Source: Bifidobacterium aesculapii (GTDB lineage Bacteria > Actinomycetota > Actinomycetes > Actinomycetales > Bifidobacteriaceae). From it: 40,748 nt of DNA. The translations under genes and the position numbers were made by a program. Below are positions 31,997 through 40,587 of this stretch, in pieces. How positions within the stretch are numbered: position 1 is the first letter of the stretch; each line of letters starts with the position of its first letter. Under the pieces are notes generated by a model, which saw only the letters and a program-made list of their open reading frames with translations, was not told where the DNA came from and made no database searches. The stretch covers positions 1-40,748 of the forward strand of contig NZ_BCFK01000073.1 in the NCBI RefSeq assembly GCF_001417815.1. Reading direction: 5' to 3'.

Positions 31997-34048
31997 ATGA
32001 ACGACAACAACAAGATGGCAGGCAAGGTATTCGCCTGGTTCCGCTCCAGCGGCGTGGTCCGTGGCGACGACCGGTGGGCCGCCGGCGTGTGCAGCGGCAT
32101 CGCCGCGCGGCTCGGTTGGAGCCCCACATTGGTGAGGGCGCTGATGATCGTCTTCACATTCGTCTTCGGTTTCGGCGCGGCCCTGTACGCGTTCGCCTGG
32201 CTCCTGCTGCCGGACGCGCGTGACGGGCGCATCCTCGCCGAGGAACTCCTCGCCGGACGGTGGGATTGGAGCTGTCTCGGCGCGTTCGCGCTGCTGGCGG
32301 TCGCGGTGCTCATGGTCGGTGCCGGCTGGGTGGCGATCGGCGTCGCTGCGGTGGCGCTGTGGGCGATATGTCAGAAAAGCGTGCGCCAGCAGCACGGTTA
32401 CGGGTACGGGTACCGCCGTCAGGGGCCGGGCGGACCGTACGCGCCGAACGCGCCCGGAGGCGCCGGTGGTCCGAACGTGCCCGGTGGTGTTTCCGGTGGG
32501 CCGAACGTCCCCGGAGGACCGAACGTCCCCGGTGGTCCGGACGTTTCCGGTGATCCGAACGCTCCCGGCGGGCCGGGTGCATTTGGTGGCCCTGGCGCAT
32601 CATTCGGTGGTTCGAACGGTCCATACGGTGGCCCCGCTGCGCCGTACTCCGGCCCGGCAGCGGCGAACGGCACGCCGGGCGGCGGCCCGCTGCCGCCGTA
32701 CGCGGGGCCGGTGCCTCCTTTCGGCTCATATAATCCCGCCGGTCCCGCCGGTTCCGCTGTCCCCGGTGCGCCGCAACCCTTTCCGATGGCCGCCGGCCCC
32801 GCATACCCCGGACCCGCATACGCCATGCCCGAACCGTCGCCGGCGCCCGCCGCCGCGCCGGTTCCCCGACGCGCCCGCCGCAAGCCGGCCGGCCCCTTCC
32901 TTGTGCTGCTCGTCATCGGCATCACGCTGATCTCCGGCGCCGGCGTGGCCTGGAACGTGGGCGGCGCATACTTCGGCGGCGGCATGGGCATCGTCACCAC
33001 CGTCACCGCGATGACGATTTGGATCGGAGCGGTGTGCGTCGCGATGGGCGTGCTGCTCATCATCCTCGGCGCCATCGGGCGGCGCGCGGGCGGTCTGATC
33101 CCGATCTCGCTGATCGCCGGATTCACCGCATGCTGCATGATCCTCACCACCGCAAGCATCGGCTACGTGAACCGCGACATGGATACGAGCCGTGACGGAT
33201 ACGCCGAAGTGAGCCTTTCGGCGCGGACCGGCAACCACGAATCCGAGAACGCGAACGGCACGATCTCCCTGCAGGCGCGCATCGACAAGAACTCCACCGT
33301 GGACTACTTCTCGGAACCCTATAGCATCGATTCGGGCATCAACCCGAACATGAGCTACTGGGTTTCGGATTCCAGCCCGCAGACGTTCCGCCGGCTCGAA
33401 CAAGGCGTGCACTTCCGCGGCGACGACTACGACATGAGCATCGCCAACATCGACCTGAGCAAATACGCCAACTGGGCGTACGACGGAAAGCAGGCGAACA
33501 AGTACAAATCCGGATGCCCGGCCGGCCAGATCAACCTGTCCGTCGACAACGCGCACGTGTACGTCACGTTGCCGGACGGCTGCCCGTACGCGTTCGGTTC
33601 CGGCGGTTTCGTCTTCTCGCAGTCCGACAATCTCGGCGGGTACGGGTCGCTCGTACGCGGCAACGGCGAGGTGGCGCACGTGCCGTTCGCCGGGCATGAA
33701 TACCGCGACGACAGTATGATGAAATCCGACGCCTACAATCCGAGCAACTACGACTGGCAGGGCAACGGCGTCACCGACGAAAGCTCGTTCCTCGTCAACT
33801 ACGTCTCCGGCGTCTCCGGCAAGGTGACCGTGCGCTACGCCTCCGAAACGCTGCTGCCCAGCTATACGGAGTTCGTCCGGCAGGTCACGAAGAACGACCT
33901 CGCATCGGTCGAACTCACCACCAAACGCCACTATGAGGTGCAGAACGGCGATAAGCCGGCTCCGGAGGTCGGAACCGACGACGCAGGAACCTCCGGCGGC
34001 GAACAGAACAGCAGCCGGAACGACAAGAAGGAGCACTCCGATGACTGA
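31997..34048 (+). CDS. PspC-domain membrane protein with hexapeptide-repeat linker
   Basis: A 683-residue protein. It has an N-terminal PspC domain (about 20-75, DDRWAAGVCSGIAARLGW) with its helix, another membrane segment (about 90-120), a Gly/Pro/Asn-rich region (about 140-300) with six-residue repeats of the form GGPNVP, three membrane helices (about 305-395), and a C-terminal extracytoplasmic domain of about 280 residues rich in Ser, Asn and Tyr without a family I can name. TGTAAT is six bases before the ATG, suggesting leaderless transcription; the interposed GGAGG is too close to act as a normal SD. It is divergent from the PspC kinase, so both likely answer the same envelope signal. 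The C-terminal domain could be analogous to the beta-rich partners of other PspC proteins, but that is inference. Confidence 0.87.
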   Translation: MNDNNKMAGKVFAWFRSSGVVRGDDRWAAGVCSGIAARLGWSPTLVRALMIVFTFVFGFGAALYAFAWLLLPDARDGRILAEELLAGRWDWSCLGAFALLAVAVLMVGAGWVAIGVAAVALWAICQKSVRQQHGYGYGYRRQGPGGPYAPNAPGGAGGPNVPGGVSGGPNVPGGPNVPGGPDVSGDPNAPGGPGAFGGPGASFGGSNGPYGGPAAPYSGPAAANGTPGGGPLPPYAGPVPPFGSYNPAGPAGSAVPGAPQPFPMAAGPAYPGPAYAMPEPSPAPAAAPVPRRARRKPAGPFLVLLVIGITLISGAGVAWNVGGAYFGGGMGIVTTVTAMTIWIGAVCVAMGVLLIILGAIGRRAGGLIPISLIAGFTACCMILTTASIGYVNRDMDTSRDGYAEVSLSARTGNHESENANGTISLQARIDKNSTVDYFSEPYSIDSGINPNMSYWVSDSSPQTFRRLEQGVHFRGDDYDMSIANIDLSKYANWAYDGKQANKYKSGCPAGQINLSVDNAHVYVTLPDGCPYAFGSGGFVFSQSDNLGGYGSLVRGNGEVAHVPFAGHEYRDDSMMKSDAYNPSNYDWQGNGVTDESSFLVNYVSGVSGKVTVRYASETLLPSYTEFVRQVTKNDLASVELTTKRHYEVQNGDKPAPEVGTDDAGTSGGEQNSSRNDKKEHSDD

Positions 34049-34727
34049 CGACGACAAGGGCTTCAAGCCCGACCTCAACCGCTCCCTGCAGGACATCGTC
34101 GACACGCAGGCGATGGCGGCCCCCGCGGACGCCAAACCCGAAACGGCGCCGCCGACCGAGCAGGTGCTCGACAAGCCGATCGCCGCGCCGATCGCGAACG
34201 CCGCCGCGCCAGAAGCGAAGCGTGCGCCAAACGACGGCAAGACGGACGAAGGCGGCGCAACGGCATCCACGGACACAGCGGCATCCACAGGCGAGACGGC
34301 ATCCGCCGCCAAGCCGGGCGCGCGGTCCGGCGGCCACGATTACCCGTCCGCCGCGCCTGCGGCCGCGCCGCACAATATCGCGGGCACCCCGCACAATGCC
34401 GCGGGCACCACGCCGACCGCGCCCGGCCCCGTCTCCGCCCCGCAGGGCGGTGCCCGACCGATTTCGCCCGAACCGATCCGCCCCACCGGGCCCAGCCTGC
34501 CGACCATCCTGCTCGGGCTTGCCGGCGTCATCGTCGGCCTTGTCGGTCTCGTCCTCGGACTGTGGTTCCCCAACGTCACGATGTGGCTGGTCGGCTTGAA
34601 CCCGCAGGCCGTCAGCGCCCTGGCCGTCGGGGGTATCGGCGTGGCGTGCGTCGTCGTCGCCATCGTCTGGGCCGTCGCCAAAGCCGTGGCCGGCGCGAGA
34701 CGACGCACCGGCGAGCCGCATGAGTAG
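34041..34727 (+). CDS. Small Ala/Pro-rich membrane protein, partner of the PspC protein
   Basis: A 228-residue protein starting MTDDDKGFKPDLNRSL. The first 150 residues are Ala/Pro/Thr-rich and probably disordered. Two C-terminal membrane helices (about 155-176 and 190-215) flank a short loop. The ATG overlaps the preceding gene by 8 bases and has AAGGAG eight bases upstream, so it is co-translated with the PspC protein. No known family is recognised; it likely forms part of the same membrane assembly. Confidence 0.8.
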   Translation: MTDDDKGFKPDLNRSLQDIVDTQAMAAPADAKPETAPPTEQVLDKPIAAPIANAAAPEAKRAPNDGKTDEGGATASTDTAASTGETASAAKPGARSGGHDYPSAAPAAAPHNIAGTPHNAAGTTPTAPGPVSAPQGGARPISPEPIRPTGPSLPTILLGLAGVIVGLVGLVLGLWFPNVTMWLVGLNPQAVSALAVGGIGVACVVVAIVWAVAKAVAGARRRTGEPHE

Positions 34728-34787
34728 GCTGCGCGGCGACTCCGCGCGGTGACCCGTCCAGGTGACCGCGCACCAGCCGCACGGCAC

Positions 34788-34854
34788 GTCATCCGCCGGA
34801 TGACGAAACCCCCGTGCGCACACGATTCCCACACGGGTATCGTGTGCGCACGGG
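34788..34854. other. Two hairpins between the PspC operon and the hydrolase gene
   Basis: GTCATCCG-C-CGGATGAC (34788-34804) and a perfect 16-bp stem CCCGTGCGCACACGAT (34811-34826) with 34839-34854, loop 12 bases. The second is strong enough to end transcription, though no T run follows. It lies 90 bases before the next ATG. Confidence 0.6.
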
Positions 34855-34943
34855 TACCCCGGCGTCGCGCCGGGCGCTACAGTGGAGACGGCGGACGCCG
34901 GAACCGAAAACGGAACCGAAAATCGGAGCCGAAGGAGCGGTGG

Positions 34944-36764
34944 ATGATCAGGTGGCGTATCACGGCACAGGTCGCGGCGGCGGCCATCATACTGCTCGTC
35001 ATCCTCGCCACGCTCGGCCAGCTCATGATGCCGCGCTGGCAGCCCGAACCCTACCGTGACCACATCGCCGTCGCCGCATCGGACACCGCCATCGCCTCAC
35101 GCACGTCCATCACCGAACACCAAGGCGCCTACCGCACGCGCACCCGCGAACTCGCCATCCACCTCGACGACGGCACCAGCGTACCCGCCATCCTGCGCGA
35201 ACCCGTCGGCGCGCCCGGACGCCGCCCCGCATGCCTGTTCGTACACGGCTCCGGCACCGGCAGCGACGAAGATTTCGGCGACATCGCGAACGCGATGAGC
35301 TCCGCCGGCATCGTCACGCTCGTCCCCGCGAAACGCACCGACGGCTACACGCCGCTCCACCGCGACTACCCGCGATTCGCGCACGACTACGGCACCGCAT
35401 ACGACCTGCTCACGCTCATCCCCGGCGTCGACCCGGCACGCACCGGACTGTACGCCGAATCCGAAGGCACCTGGATCAGCATGCTCATGACCTCGCAACG
35501 CCGCGACGTGGCCTTCGCGATTCTCACCTCCGCACCCGTGTACAAAGGCCGCGAACAGATGGCCATGGCGGTGAGCGCCTACGTGCGCCAGGCCGGCGCA
35601 CCCACGCCCGTCGTCAAAGACCTCGCCAAACTGCTCTCGCTCGACTTCGCGCCGTTCGACCTGGCCTACGCCGATTTCGACGCCGACACCGCCCGCGCCT
35701 CGCTCACCATGCCGCTGCTCGTCAACTACGGCACCTACGACACCGCCATGCCCATCGAACAAGGCGCGCGCACCATCATCGACGACGCCGCACGCCGCGG
35801 CAACCGCAACGTCACTGTCCGCTACTACGCCGCCAACCATCAGATGCGCGCCGGCCAGGGACTGTTCGCCCCCGGACTGCCGCTCGCCGACGGCTACACG
35901 CGCGACCTCGCCGACTGGGTCAACGCCATCGCCGCGGGAACACGGGCCGACGGCTGGGCCACGCCGAAGATCGCCGGCGCTGTGCCGCACCAGCAGTACG
36001 CCGCGCCGCGCAGCACCGCTTCCGGCATCATCGGGTCGCTCGGCGCGCTCGCCGGCCTCACCGTCGCCGCACTCGCATGCTTCGCGATCGCGGCCGTCGG
36101 ATCGGCGGGATTCGGCGTCGCCGAACTCGCGCGTCGCCGCCGTCTCGCCGCACGCGTCGCGCGTGGCGCCTCGCACGTGGCCGGAGGATTGCGCGCGCGG
36201 TTCCCCGCCGTCGGGCGGAAACGGGCCGGGCGCGACGAACCTGATGGGCGTGGTGGCGCGGCTGCGGACACGACCGAGGCATGGCCGGGCACCAGCCGCG
36301 CGTTCCTGCGCAACATCGGCTATTCGCGCGCCCTCCGCCGCATTATCGGCTGGGGTGTAGGCATGGCCGTGTTCACACTGCTCGCCATCGCCGCATACCT
36401 CTCCTATGTGGGCGTGAACGCGCTGAATGTGTGGCAGGCGCCGGGCCTTCTGCAGGCCGGATTCGCGATGCTGCGATGCGGCGGCGTCGCCAGTGCCGTG
36501 CTGTGCGCGTGGCTCATCGTGCGGTTATGGCATGCGTGGCGCATCCGACGCGCCTATATCGCGCATGGCATATACCCGGAAGCGGAGTCATGGCAGGCGG
36601 GTCGGGGCGCCGGCCGCCGTGGCGTGTCCGCGTATGGCGTGGGTACGGAGCCGCATTCCACGTGGATCGTCGGGCGGTGGCACTGGCTGGTCGCGCTGGT
36701 CGCGCTTACCGGCATGCTGCTCGCGCTGGTGGTCATGGCCTTCTGGGGCTTGTTCTCGCTGTAG
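34944..36764 (+). CDS. Alpha/beta hydrolase fused to a polytopic membrane domain
   Basis: A 606-residue protein. An N-terminal membrane anchor (about 7-27) is followed by an alpha/beta hydrolase domain (about 65-340) with the oxyanion segment HGSGTG (101-106), nucleophile Ser173 in AESEG (Ala for the first Gly of the usual GxSxG), a likely acid in GTYDTAMP and a likely His in NHQMRAG. The C-terminal half has about five membrane helices with Arg-rich loops. The hydrolase should face outward. The ATG has AAGGAG eight bases upstream. The substrate is unknown; acyl esters or peptides at the envelope are plausible. The hydrolase resembles dienelactone-hydrolase/prolyl-oligopeptidase types only broadly. 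Confidence 0.85.
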   Translation: MIRWRITAQVAAAAIILLVILATLGQLMMPRWQPEPYRDHIAVAASDTAIASRTSITEHQGAYRTRTRELAIHLDDGTSVPAILREPVGAPGRRPACLFVHGSGTGSDEDFGDIANAMSSAGIVTLVPAKRTDGYTPLHRDYPRFAHDYGTAYDLLTLIPGVDPARTGLYAESEGTWISMLMTSQRRDVAFAILTSAPVYKGREQMAMAVSAYVRQAGAPTPVVKDLAKLLSLDFAPFDLAYADFDADTARASLTMPLLVNYGTYDTAMPIEQGARTIIDDAARRGNRNVTVRYYAANHQMRAGQGLFAPGLPLADGYTRDLADWVNAIAAGTRADGWATPKIAGAVPHQQYAAPRSTASGIIGSLGALAGLTVAALACFAIAAVGSAGFGVAELARRRRLAARVARGASHVAGGLRARFPAVGRKRAGRDEPDGRGGAAADTTEAWPGTSRAFLRNIGYSRALRRIIGWGVGMAVFTLLAIAAYLSYVGVNALNVWQAPGLLQAGFAMLRCGGVASAVLCAWLIVRLWHAWRIRRAYIAHGIYPEAESWQAGRGAGRRGVSAYGVGTEPHSTWIVGRWHWLVALVALTGMLLALVVMAFWGLFSL

Positions 36765-36770
36765 GCTGTG

Positions 36771-36787
36771 ACGTCAGGGCCTGACGT
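36771..36787 (+). terminator. Short palindrome after the hydrolase gene
   Basis: ACGTCAGG-G-CCTGACGT, seven bases after the stop, followed by TCT. A weak terminator candidate. Confidence 0.4.
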
Positions 36788-36823
36788 TCTCACGGGTCAT
36801 GGCCTGCCGTATGGTCATCGTGC

Positions 36824-36885
36824 GTCTGCGACCTGTCTGCATATGGTCTGCACCTTGGTCTGCGATCCGTCTGCGACTTGTTTGC
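36824..36885. repeat. GTCTGC repeats at 11-bp period
   Basis: GTCTGC at 36824, 36835, 36846, 36858 and 36869, then GTTTGC at 36880, with spacings of 11, 11, 12, 11 and 11 bases. Several units extend to GTCTGCGAC. This is one unit per helical turn. No coding function is apparent. Confidence 0.7.
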
Positions 36886-36888
36886 GGC

Positions 36889-37085
36889 CTATCTACGTTT
36901 CAAGGGGTTGATTCGCTCGGTCACGGACATCTATCTGCGCTATAAGGGGTGCCTCGCTCGGGGTATTTCGAGTATGAACGGTGGCATAACGCGTGTTCTA
37001 CCCGGTTTTGACCGTGCTTGGCACCCCTTGTAAGCCAGATGGGTCTTTTCAGAGGCTCCAATGTACCCCTCGTAACCCGACAATC
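36889..37085. repeat. Four-copy AAGGGGT element, two copies in each orientation
   Basis: Similar segments of about 30 bases surround AAGGGGT at 36902-36908 and 36944-36950 (plus) and at 37029-37023 and 37072-37066 (minus; the last has GAGGGGT). The first three continue to GCTCGG or GCACGG at the same distance, and are preceded by ATCTnCG or ATCTGGC. The plus and minus pairs could fold together as a large stem-loop. The region is gene-free, between a plus-strand and a minus-strand gene that converge. Confidence 0.6.
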
Positions 37086-37165
37086 CGCTACATGGTCGGC
37101 AATCGCATCGCAACTGCGTCGCAACCTGTCCGTACGACCCATATCCGTTGCGGGAACGGCCCGTG

Positions 37166-37816
37166 TCACCCGGCCTGGGCGGCCTCGGCCTCGTCAAGGC
37201 CGGCGAATCCGCCGAGACGTACCGTGTGCAGCAGCGTCTCCTCGGTGATGTTGCGGGGGGAATGGGCGGTGGCGTCGTTCGCCTTCCGGTGTTCGATCAT
37301 CGCCTCGTACAGGGCGAACGTCGCATCCGAGTACGTGCCGAGCTCGCCGCGCAGATACGTTTCGAACGAGGTGGCCGCAGGCGTGTCCTCGGCGGTGGTG
37401 AGCACGCGCATCGCCTCGCCGAGCCGCGGCCAGCGCGCGCGGAAGTCGCGCGCCCACGCGACCTGCACGGCGATGACATGCTCCTGACGCGCGATGCGGT
37501 CGGCATCGAGACGCGGGATGTACGGTTCGATGGTGCGCGCATACTCGATCGGCGCGGTGGACACCATCATGCGCCCGTACTTTTCCGTGACGAGATTGCG
37601 CCCGATATGGTCGGCGGCATCAAGGTCCGCGGCATACGATTCGAGCAGCGGCCGATCCCAGGTGAGGAACTGGGCGAGTCGCATCTGGTGGAACACCGGC
37701 CAGTTGCCTTGGCATGCGGCGCGGCCTCCCTCGTTGTTCGTGCGCTGGAACTGGTTCCACTCATGCCGCACGATCCGCTCGCGCAGGGCGGTGAGATCGG
37801 TGGATTCGGCGTTCAC
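37166..37816 (-). CDS. DUF4125-family protein
   Basis: A 216-residue protein with the DUF4125 hallmark near the N-terminus (WNQFQRTNNEGGRAACQGNW ... MRLAQFLTW). It is mostly helical, with no signal peptide. The start is GTG at 37816: the SD AAAGGAG is six bases upstream, and the frame further upstream crosses the end of the neighbouring gene in another frame. The biochemical function of DUF4125 is not established. It follows the TPR-DUF4037 gene after 116 bases that include a long hairpin; the two domain families are often neighbours, which suggests a joint function. Confidence 0.87.
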   Translation of the reverse strand: MNAESTDLTALRERIVRHEWNQFQRTNNEGGRAACQGNWPVFHQMRLAQFLTWDRPLLESYAADLDAADHIGRNLVTEKYGRMMVSTAPIEYARTIEPYIPRLDADRIARQEHVIAVQVAWARDFRARWPRLGEAMRVLTTAEDTPAATSFETYLRGELGTYSDATFALYEAMIEHRKANDATAHSPRNITEETLLHTVRLGGFAGLDEAEAAQAG

Positions 37817-37891
37817 GTGGGTCTCCTTTGTCGTAGGTGTTGTAGTGCGGCTCGATGTGTTCGATGCATTCAATGTGTCTTGAGCCGGTTT

Positions 37892-37928
37892 CATGCCATG
37901 TCGCGCGGGCGACGCGCGACATGGCATG
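37892..37928 (-). terminator. Strong hairpin between the DUF4037 and DUF4125 genes
   Basis: A perfect 16-bp stem CATGCCATGTCGCGCG (37892-37907) with 37913-37928, 5-base loop, five bases after the DUF4037 stop. There is no T run; it may partly terminate or stabilise the mRNA and so reduce DUF4125 expression. Confidence 0.6.
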
Positions 37929-37932
37929 CCGG

Positions 37933-40314
37933 TCACAGGCTGTGCAGGCAGGGGGCGGAGGAGACGATGTGCTCCTCGACGTACGGTCGCTGCCATTCCA
38001 GGAAGGTCTCGTCCGAACGGGTGAGGCCTTCGCGTGCGAGCTCCTTGACCACGGAGGCCGCCACATGCTCCACCGCCCGTTCGATCGCGTCGGCCGCGGG
38101 CGCGGAGCCCTTGCCTCCCTCGCCGAAGCCCGCGCCGCCATAGCAGGCGGCGGAGGCGAGGCGCATCACCGTCTCCAACTCGCCACACACGTCGCCCAGA
38201 CGGGCGAACATCCCGCCGGACAGCTTGCGCAGCGCCGCGAACCGCCACTTGTAGTACGGCGCGTACCCGGCGATCATCGGCTTGTTGATGAGGAACACGA
38301 GCGAGGACGCGGCGTTCGCGAACTCGCTGATGGACAGCCATGCCGCCGCCGCGTCGCCGCGTTTGAGACTGCGCGGCAGATTGTACTGGCCCGCCTGTGC
38401 GATCATGCCGAGCCGCTTCGAGATCAGTGCGAGACGCACGTCCTCGGGCATGTCCTTGAACCCTTGACGGGTCTTCGAGAACGCGCCGAGCGGGTCGGCG
38501 AACACCTGGCCGTTCGTGGCCGTGGCGAGGGTGGCTTCGTCCAGCATCATCCATTCGTGCGGCGCGTCCTGCGCGGGAGCCTTGCGGTATCCGGTCAGGG
38601 ACTCGAAGAAATCGCCGATGCGGAACACGCCGTCGCGCCGGAATGCGCCCTGCGCGCGTGGCGTGAGCGGTGACGCGGCCGTGTCGGATGCGGTGTCGCC
38701 GTCGGCATCGGCTTTGACAGCGGCGTTGGCGTCACCGTCTTCTCGTGAAACATTGCGTGAAACGGTCTTGCCATTGCGTGAAACATCGTGTGAAACACTG
38801 GAGGTGCCGTGTGGTGCGACGGCGGAGACACCGGATGCAACGTTTGACGCACTGCCCGTCGCGATGTGCGTCGTCGGCTCGTCCGCATCCGCGGATGGGC
38901 GCACGAACCCGCGGAAATCGCGGGGAAGCGCGTCGTAGTCGGCCTGCAGTCGCGCGCCGATCGCCGCATAATCCTCGTCCGTGAGCCACAGGCAGAAACG
39001 CGGGCCGAAATCATGGTCGTGCGAGTAACCGTCGTCGAACCCGTAGCATTCCGAACCGTGCCCGACGAGACCGACGGCGATTCGCCCCACGTACTCGGGG
39101 TATTTCGCCTCGATCATCGGCCTGCCGACCTCCTCCCAATATGCCTTCGCCAGTTTGAGTCCGGAAAGCGTGTGGGCCGGAGCCGCATCGCCGGCGGCGT
39201 GAGTGCGTGGCGCGGTGCCGGCGATGCCACGATCGGTGGCCGCCTCGCCTGTCGCACTATGGTCGGATGGTGCGGTTGCGTCGGATGAGGAGGACGGAGT
39301 GGACGCGTCGGATGAGGCGCGGACCGTGGTATCGTCGCCGGCCTTGCGTTCCGCTTCGGCGAGGTTCGCCGCGGTCACGCGGTAGTAATCGGTGTTTCTG
39401 CCGTAGCACTCCTCGATCACGGCCAACGCGCGGCGATAGTGCGCGGCCGCGTCGCCGTAGCGGTGCTCGGCGTAGCGCACCTGCGCGAGCCCGGCCAGTG
39501 CGGACGCGAAATGCGCGGAGTGCTCCAGATGCCCGGCCGCGTAGATCTCCAGCGCCTTTTCGGCGTGCCAGTCCGCGCCCTCCAGTTTGCCCTCCTCGAG
39601 CAGCACCAGCGCGAGATTCGTGTGCGACGACGCCACATCGATGTCCTCGTCCGGGTTCACGCTCGACGATTCCATGATGCGCAGCGCCTCGCGCAGTTCC
39701 TGCTCCGCCTTGGGCGTGCGGTTCGTCTCGCTGTACAGCATCGACAGATTGTTGTGCAGGGCGGCGAGACGACGGTCCTTCGGGTCGAAGGTCCTCTCCG
39801 CGCATGCCAACGCCTGCTGGTACAGGTCCTCCGACTGGTCGTAGTGTTTCGCGGCGCGCATCGCCGTCGCGCAGTTGATGAGCGTCGTCGCCCAAGCTTC
39901 GGAGCCTTCCAGCCCCATGTGCAGGGCGAGTTCGATGGCGCGCTGCACGATCCACTGGTTCTCCTTGTGAAGGCCCTGCGAGCGGTAGAAGCCCATCGTC
40001 TCGTTGAGCACGGTGAGCAGACCGGCCTCGTCGCCGGCGTTCTCCGCGTCGATGGCGGCCTGTTGGAGGTATGGCCCCGCCTTCGTGGCGGCGTCATGCG
40101 CGTCGAAGATCGCGTCGAGTCCCGCGAGGAATTGGTTCACGTCGAAGGTCGGGGCGTTCGGATCGTGTATGGTGCCCCGCGTGTCCGAGGTGCCCGTGGG
40201 GTCCGTGTCCTCGAAATCATGCGCGTGTTTCGCGATCATGCCCTCAAGCGCCGCTTCCATGTCCGAATCCGGATGATTGGAATCATTCGTGTTGTATATC
40301 GCCTCGTCGCCCAT
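37933..40314 (-). CDS. TPR protein with DUF4037 nucleotidyltransferase-like domain
   Basis: A 793-residue cytoplasmic protein. The N-terminal half (about 45-330) is a helical array of tetratricopeptide repeats (LHNNLSMLYSETNR, SHTNLALVLLEEGK, ALAGLAQVRYAEHRYGDAA). A Ser/Thr/Ala/Asp-rich linker (about 330-375) leads to DUF4037 (about 378-790), whose start has the nucleotidyltransferase-fold signature VGHGSECYGFDDGYSHDHDF, with Asp433 and Asp435 as metal ligands. A second low-complexity insert (about 475-545) interrupts the domain. The ATG at 40314 has GGAGGGG upstream. The substrate is unknown. TPRs suggest a protein partner; the neighbouring DUF4125 gene is the first candidate. Confidence 0.86.
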   Translation of the reverse strand: MGDEAIYNTNDSNHPDSDMEAALEGMIAKHAHDFEDTDPTGTSDTRGTIHDPNAPTFDVNQFLAGLDAIFDAHDAATKAGPYLQQAAIDAENAGDEAGLLTVLNETMGFYRSQGLHKENQWIVQRAIELALHMGLEGSEAWATTLINCATAMRAAKHYDQSEDLYQQALACAERTFDPKDRRLAALHNNLSMLYSETNRTPKAEQELREALRIMESSSVNPDEDIDVASSHTNLALVLLEEGKLEGADWHAEKALEIYAAGHLEHSAHFASALAGLAQVRYAEHRYGDAAAHYRRALAVIEECYGRNTDYYRVTAANLAEAERKAGDDTTVRASSDASTPSSSSDATAPSDHSATGEAATDRGIAGTAPRTHAAGDAAPAHTLSGLKLAKAYWEEVGRPMIEAKYPEYVGRIAVGLVGHGSECYGFDDGYSHDHDFGPRFCLWLTDEDYAAIGARLQADYDALPRDFRGFVRPSADADEPTTHIATGSASNVASGVSAVAPHGTSSVSHDVSRNGKTVSRNVSREDGDANAAVKADADGDTASDTAASPLTPRAQGAFRRDGVFRIGDFFESLTGYRKAPAQDAPHEWMMLDEATLATATNGQVFADPLGAFSKTRQGFKDMPEDVRLALISKRLGMIAQAGQYNLPRSLKRGDAAAAWLSISEFANAASSLVFLINKPMIAGYAPYYKWRFAALRKLSGGMFARLGDVCGELETVMRLASAACYGGAGFGEGGKGSAPAADAIERAVEHVAASVVKELAREGLTRSDETFLEWQRPYVEEHIVSSAPCLHSL

Positions 40315-40587
40315 GGCGTCCCCTCCGTTGTGAGATGTAACCATCCACCAGCGTACTGTGACCGTTCCCGTGCGCCACTGTGAGTGTCGTTACATCATCA
40401 CGGTTCGCTGCCGTGCAGACTGCGGCCACGTTCGCGTTGGCGATGCGCTCGCTCATGCATCCTTGCTCCCAGTGGTTCGTTGCAGGCTGATCGAGGTTCG
40501 ATTCGTCGGAGCATTGATGTCGCGGGCGCCGGTGCGTCATTCCAATGCGTCGGTTTGTCTCGTCGTGCTGACGCTTATGCATTGAAG
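40315..40587. other. Gene-free region between the DUF4037 gene and the IS element
   Basis: Contains the presumed minus-strand promoter of the DUF4037 gene (a TACATC-like box near 40345-40340). Short open frames exist on both strands but have no SD and no recognisable content. Confidence 0.4.

Noticed and set aside
40283..40585. Small genes on either strand between the DUF4037 gene and the IS element
   Set aside because: No SD, no recognisable protein features, and overlapping antisense frames of similar length; treated as intergenic.
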